Shown here in pieces: positions 5,364 through 7,164 of a DNA stretch of 7,164 nt (positions are counted from its first letter, which is position 1; every line of letters begins with the position of its first letter). Source of the DNA: JBOICV01 sp050740255 (GTDB lineage Bacteria; Pseudomonadota; Gammaproteobacteria; Nevskiales; JBOICV01); contig JBOICV010000090.1 of NCBI GenBank assembly GCA_050740255.1, forward strand, positions 1 to 7,164, given 5' to 3'. Made by a program: the position numbers and the translations under genes. The notes under the pieces were generated by a model that was given only the letters and a program-made list of their open reading frames with translations, had not been told where the DNA came from and made no database searches.

Positions 5364-7164
5364 TCATGCCCAGACCCGGATCTCACCGGCGCCGAATACA
5401 TTGTCAATGCAACGCCCGCACAGCTCCGGATGCTTTGCTTCGACGCCTACATCGGCCCGGTGGTGCCAGCAGCGCGCGCATTTTGCATGCTGGCTGGCCT
5501 GGGCCGTAACGAACAGGTTCTTCTCGCCGATCGCATCCGCCGGGCGCGCTTCCATACCGTGCACGCGCGCGTCCGAGGTGATGAAAATAAACTTCAAATC
5601 CCCCCCCAGCGCGTTTAATGCAGCATGGGCCTCGCCATTACAGTACAAATCCACCTCGGCGTTCAGCGGCGAGCCGATCTTGCCCTCCACGCGCAGGCGT
5701 TCCCACTGTTTCTTCACCTCCTCGCGCGCCAGCATCACCGCAGACCAGTCGCGCTCCGGCTTGCGCGCCTCTGGCAGCTGATACCACTCTGACAGAAAAA
5801 CCGACTCCGGCCGCACACCCGGCAGATAAGCCCAGACTTCCTCCGCGGTGAAACTCATCACCGGCGCGATCCAGCGCACCAGCGCCTCCGCGATATGGAA
5901 ACAAACCGTCTGTGCCGAGCGGCGGGCGCGGCTGTCTCTGCCACAGGTGTACAGCCGATCCTTGAGCACGTCCAGATAAAAGCCGCCCAGGTCCACTACG
6001 CAGAAGTTATGCAGCTTGTGATAAATCAGATGAAATTCGTAACTTTCGTAAGCCTGCTGGATTTCCGCCTGCAGTTGCCGGGCGCGGCCCAGTGCCCAGC
6101 GGTCCAGCTCCAGCAGCTCATCCGCCGGCACCGGCTGCGCGGGATCGAAGCCGTCGAGATTGGCCAGCAGATAGCGTAGGGTGTTGCGGATGCGGCGATA
6201 GGCTTCCGCCAGGCGGCTGAGCAGATTGTCCGATACCGCGATTTCGCCGCTATAGTCGGCCGCCGCCACCCACAGCCGCAGCACATCCGCGCCGAGTTTC
6301 TGCATCACGGCCTGCGGCGCGACCACGTTGCCGAGCGACTTCGACATCTGGCGGCCCTGCTCGTCCACCGTGAAGCCGTGGGTGAGCACGCCCTTGTAGG
6401 GCGCGCGGCCGTGCATGGCAACCGCGGTCAGCAATGAAGACTGGAACCAGCCGCGGTGCTGGTCGGAGCCTTCAAGATATAAATCGGCTTGACCGTCCGC
6501 GCCAAGCGTTGCCGGACGCTGGAGCGGCACCGCATGATGCACTACGCCCGAATCGAACCAGACATCGAGAGTATCGCTCAGCTTGTCGTAGTCCTGCGCC
6601 TGCGCACCGAGTAATTCCTTGGGATCAAGTTCGAACCACGCCTCGACACCCTGCTGCTCGACCCGTTGCGCCACGGCTTCCAGGAGGCGCGGCGTGTCGG
6701 GATGCAGTTGCTGGGTCTCCTTGTGCACGAAGAACGGGATTGGTACGCCCCAGGTTCTTTGCCGCGAGATACACCAGTCAGGACGCTCGGCGACCATTTC
6801 GCGGATGCGGTTCTCGCCCCAGTCCGGAGTCCAGCGGACTTTGCCGATTTCAGCCAGCGCGGTCGTACGCAGGCCGGCGGCATCCATGTTGATGAACCAC
6901 TGTGGTGTGGCACGGAAAATCAATGGCGTCTTGTGGCGCCAGCAATGCGGATAGCTATGGCGGATTTCCACCGCGCGCAGCAGATTGCCGCGGCTGCGCA
7001 GAGTTTCGACGATGAGCGGATTGGCCTTCCAGACACGCTGGCCAGCGAATAACTCCGTATCTACAGTAAAGCAGCCATTGCCGGCGACGGGATTGTGCAT
7101 CGGCAGATTGAAGCTACGGCCAACGAGATAGTCGTCGTTGCCATGGGCCGGCGCGATATGTACC
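5364..7164 (-). CDS. ileS: Isoleucyl-tRNA synthetase, C-terminal 599 residues (5' partial)
   Basis: IleRS charges tRNA-Ile with isoleucine in the cytoplasm and edits misactivated valine. The frame is open to the window edge (visible residue 1 is at 7163-7161) and ends in TGA at 5366-5364; about 340 N-terminal residues, with the HIGH motif, are outside, judging by the 938-residue E. coli enzyme. Visible parts in order are: the end of the editing domain, HIAPAHGNDDYLVG, with the editing aspartate; CWRHKTPLIFRATPQWF; WCISRQRTWGVPIPFF; DTLDVWFDSG; YLEGSDQHRGWF; the KMSKS loop, here QMSKSLGN (272-279); the anticodon-binding helical domain with RRIRNTLRYLL and HIAEALVRWIAPV; and a C-terminal zinc site, C562, C565, C582 and C585 (CARC and CGRC). 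This is the eubacterial type with zinc tail. The first lysine of KMSKS is glutamine, while the second is kept. It leads the lspA-ispH operon. Confidence 0.98.
   Translation of the reverse strand, partial: VHIAPAHGNDDYLVGRSFNLPMHNPVAGNGCFTVDTELFAGQRVWKANPLIVETLRSRGNLLRAVEIRHSYPHCWRHKTPLIFRATPQWFINMDAAGLRTTALAEIGKVRWTPDWGENRIREMVAERPDWCISRQRTWGVPIPFFVHKETQQLHPDTPRLLEAVAQRVEQQGVEAWFELDPKELLGAQAQDYDKLSDTLDVWFDSGVVHHAVPLQRPATLGADGQADLYLEGSDQHRGWFQSSLLTAVAMHGRAPYKGVLTHGFTVDEQGRQMSKSLGNVVAPQAVMQKLGADVLRLWVAAADYSGEIAVSDNLLSRLAEAYRRIRNTLRYLLANLDGFDPAQPVPADELLELDRWALGRARQLQAEIQQAYESYEFHLIYHKLHNFCVVDLGGFYLDVLKDRLYTCGRDSRARRSAQTVCFHIAEALVRWIAPVMSFTAEEVWAYLPGVRPESVFLSEWYQLPEARKPERDWSAVMLAREEVKKQWERLRVEGKIGSPLNAEVDLYCNGEAHAALNALGGDLKFIFITSDARVHGMEARPADAIGEKNLFVTAQASQHAKCARCWHHRADVGVEAKHPELCGRCIDNVFGAGEIRVWA

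Overview
The window looks like an ordinary chromosomal segment of a moderately GC-rich gammaproteobacterium. It holds two conserved gene groups that converge on a repeat-rich spacer. From memory, Pseudomonas aeruginosa has the same layout: its fimT-fimU-pilVWX-pilY1-pilY2-pilE cluster runs into the end of ileS-lspA-fkpB-ispH. Here pilY2 is missing between pilY1 and pilE, and fkpB is missing between lspA and ispH. Order and genus cannot be fixed from the sequence.

Left half, plus strand: bases 1-3182 are the 3' part (1059 residues) of a PilY1/PilC-type pilus tip protein. It covers most of the vWA-like domain, the complete beta-propeller with a calcium loop, and a C-terminal tail with a second EF-hand-like loop. 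After 41 bases comes pilE (3224-3664), a minor type IV prepilin with six cysteines. The two genes probably lie at the end of a minor-pilin operon whose earlier genes are outside the window. Their products would act at the tip of the pilus, in priming, adhesion and surface sensing.

Middle: the 252-base convergent spacer (3665-3916) has no gene but is full of palindromic repeats. These are a GTCATTCC...GGATGAC-type intergenic element, a second copy of it interrupted by a different CCTGAG/CGAAG repeat, a 40-base nested palindrome, and a 21-base direct repeat. One copy of the direct repeat covers the ispH stop codon and its last three codons.

Right half, minus strand: ileS (C-terminal 599 residues, open at the window edge), lspA (GTG start) and ispH are 23 and 5 bases apart, a tight housekeeping operon. 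They supply isoleucyl-tRNA, lipoprotein signal peptidase, and the last step of the MEP isoprenoid pathway.

I see no mobile-element gene, CRISPR array, tRNA, rRNA or new system. The parts most worth a second look are the layered spacer repeats, the QMSKS signature in IleRS, the cysteine-rich minor pilin, and the two missing operon members.
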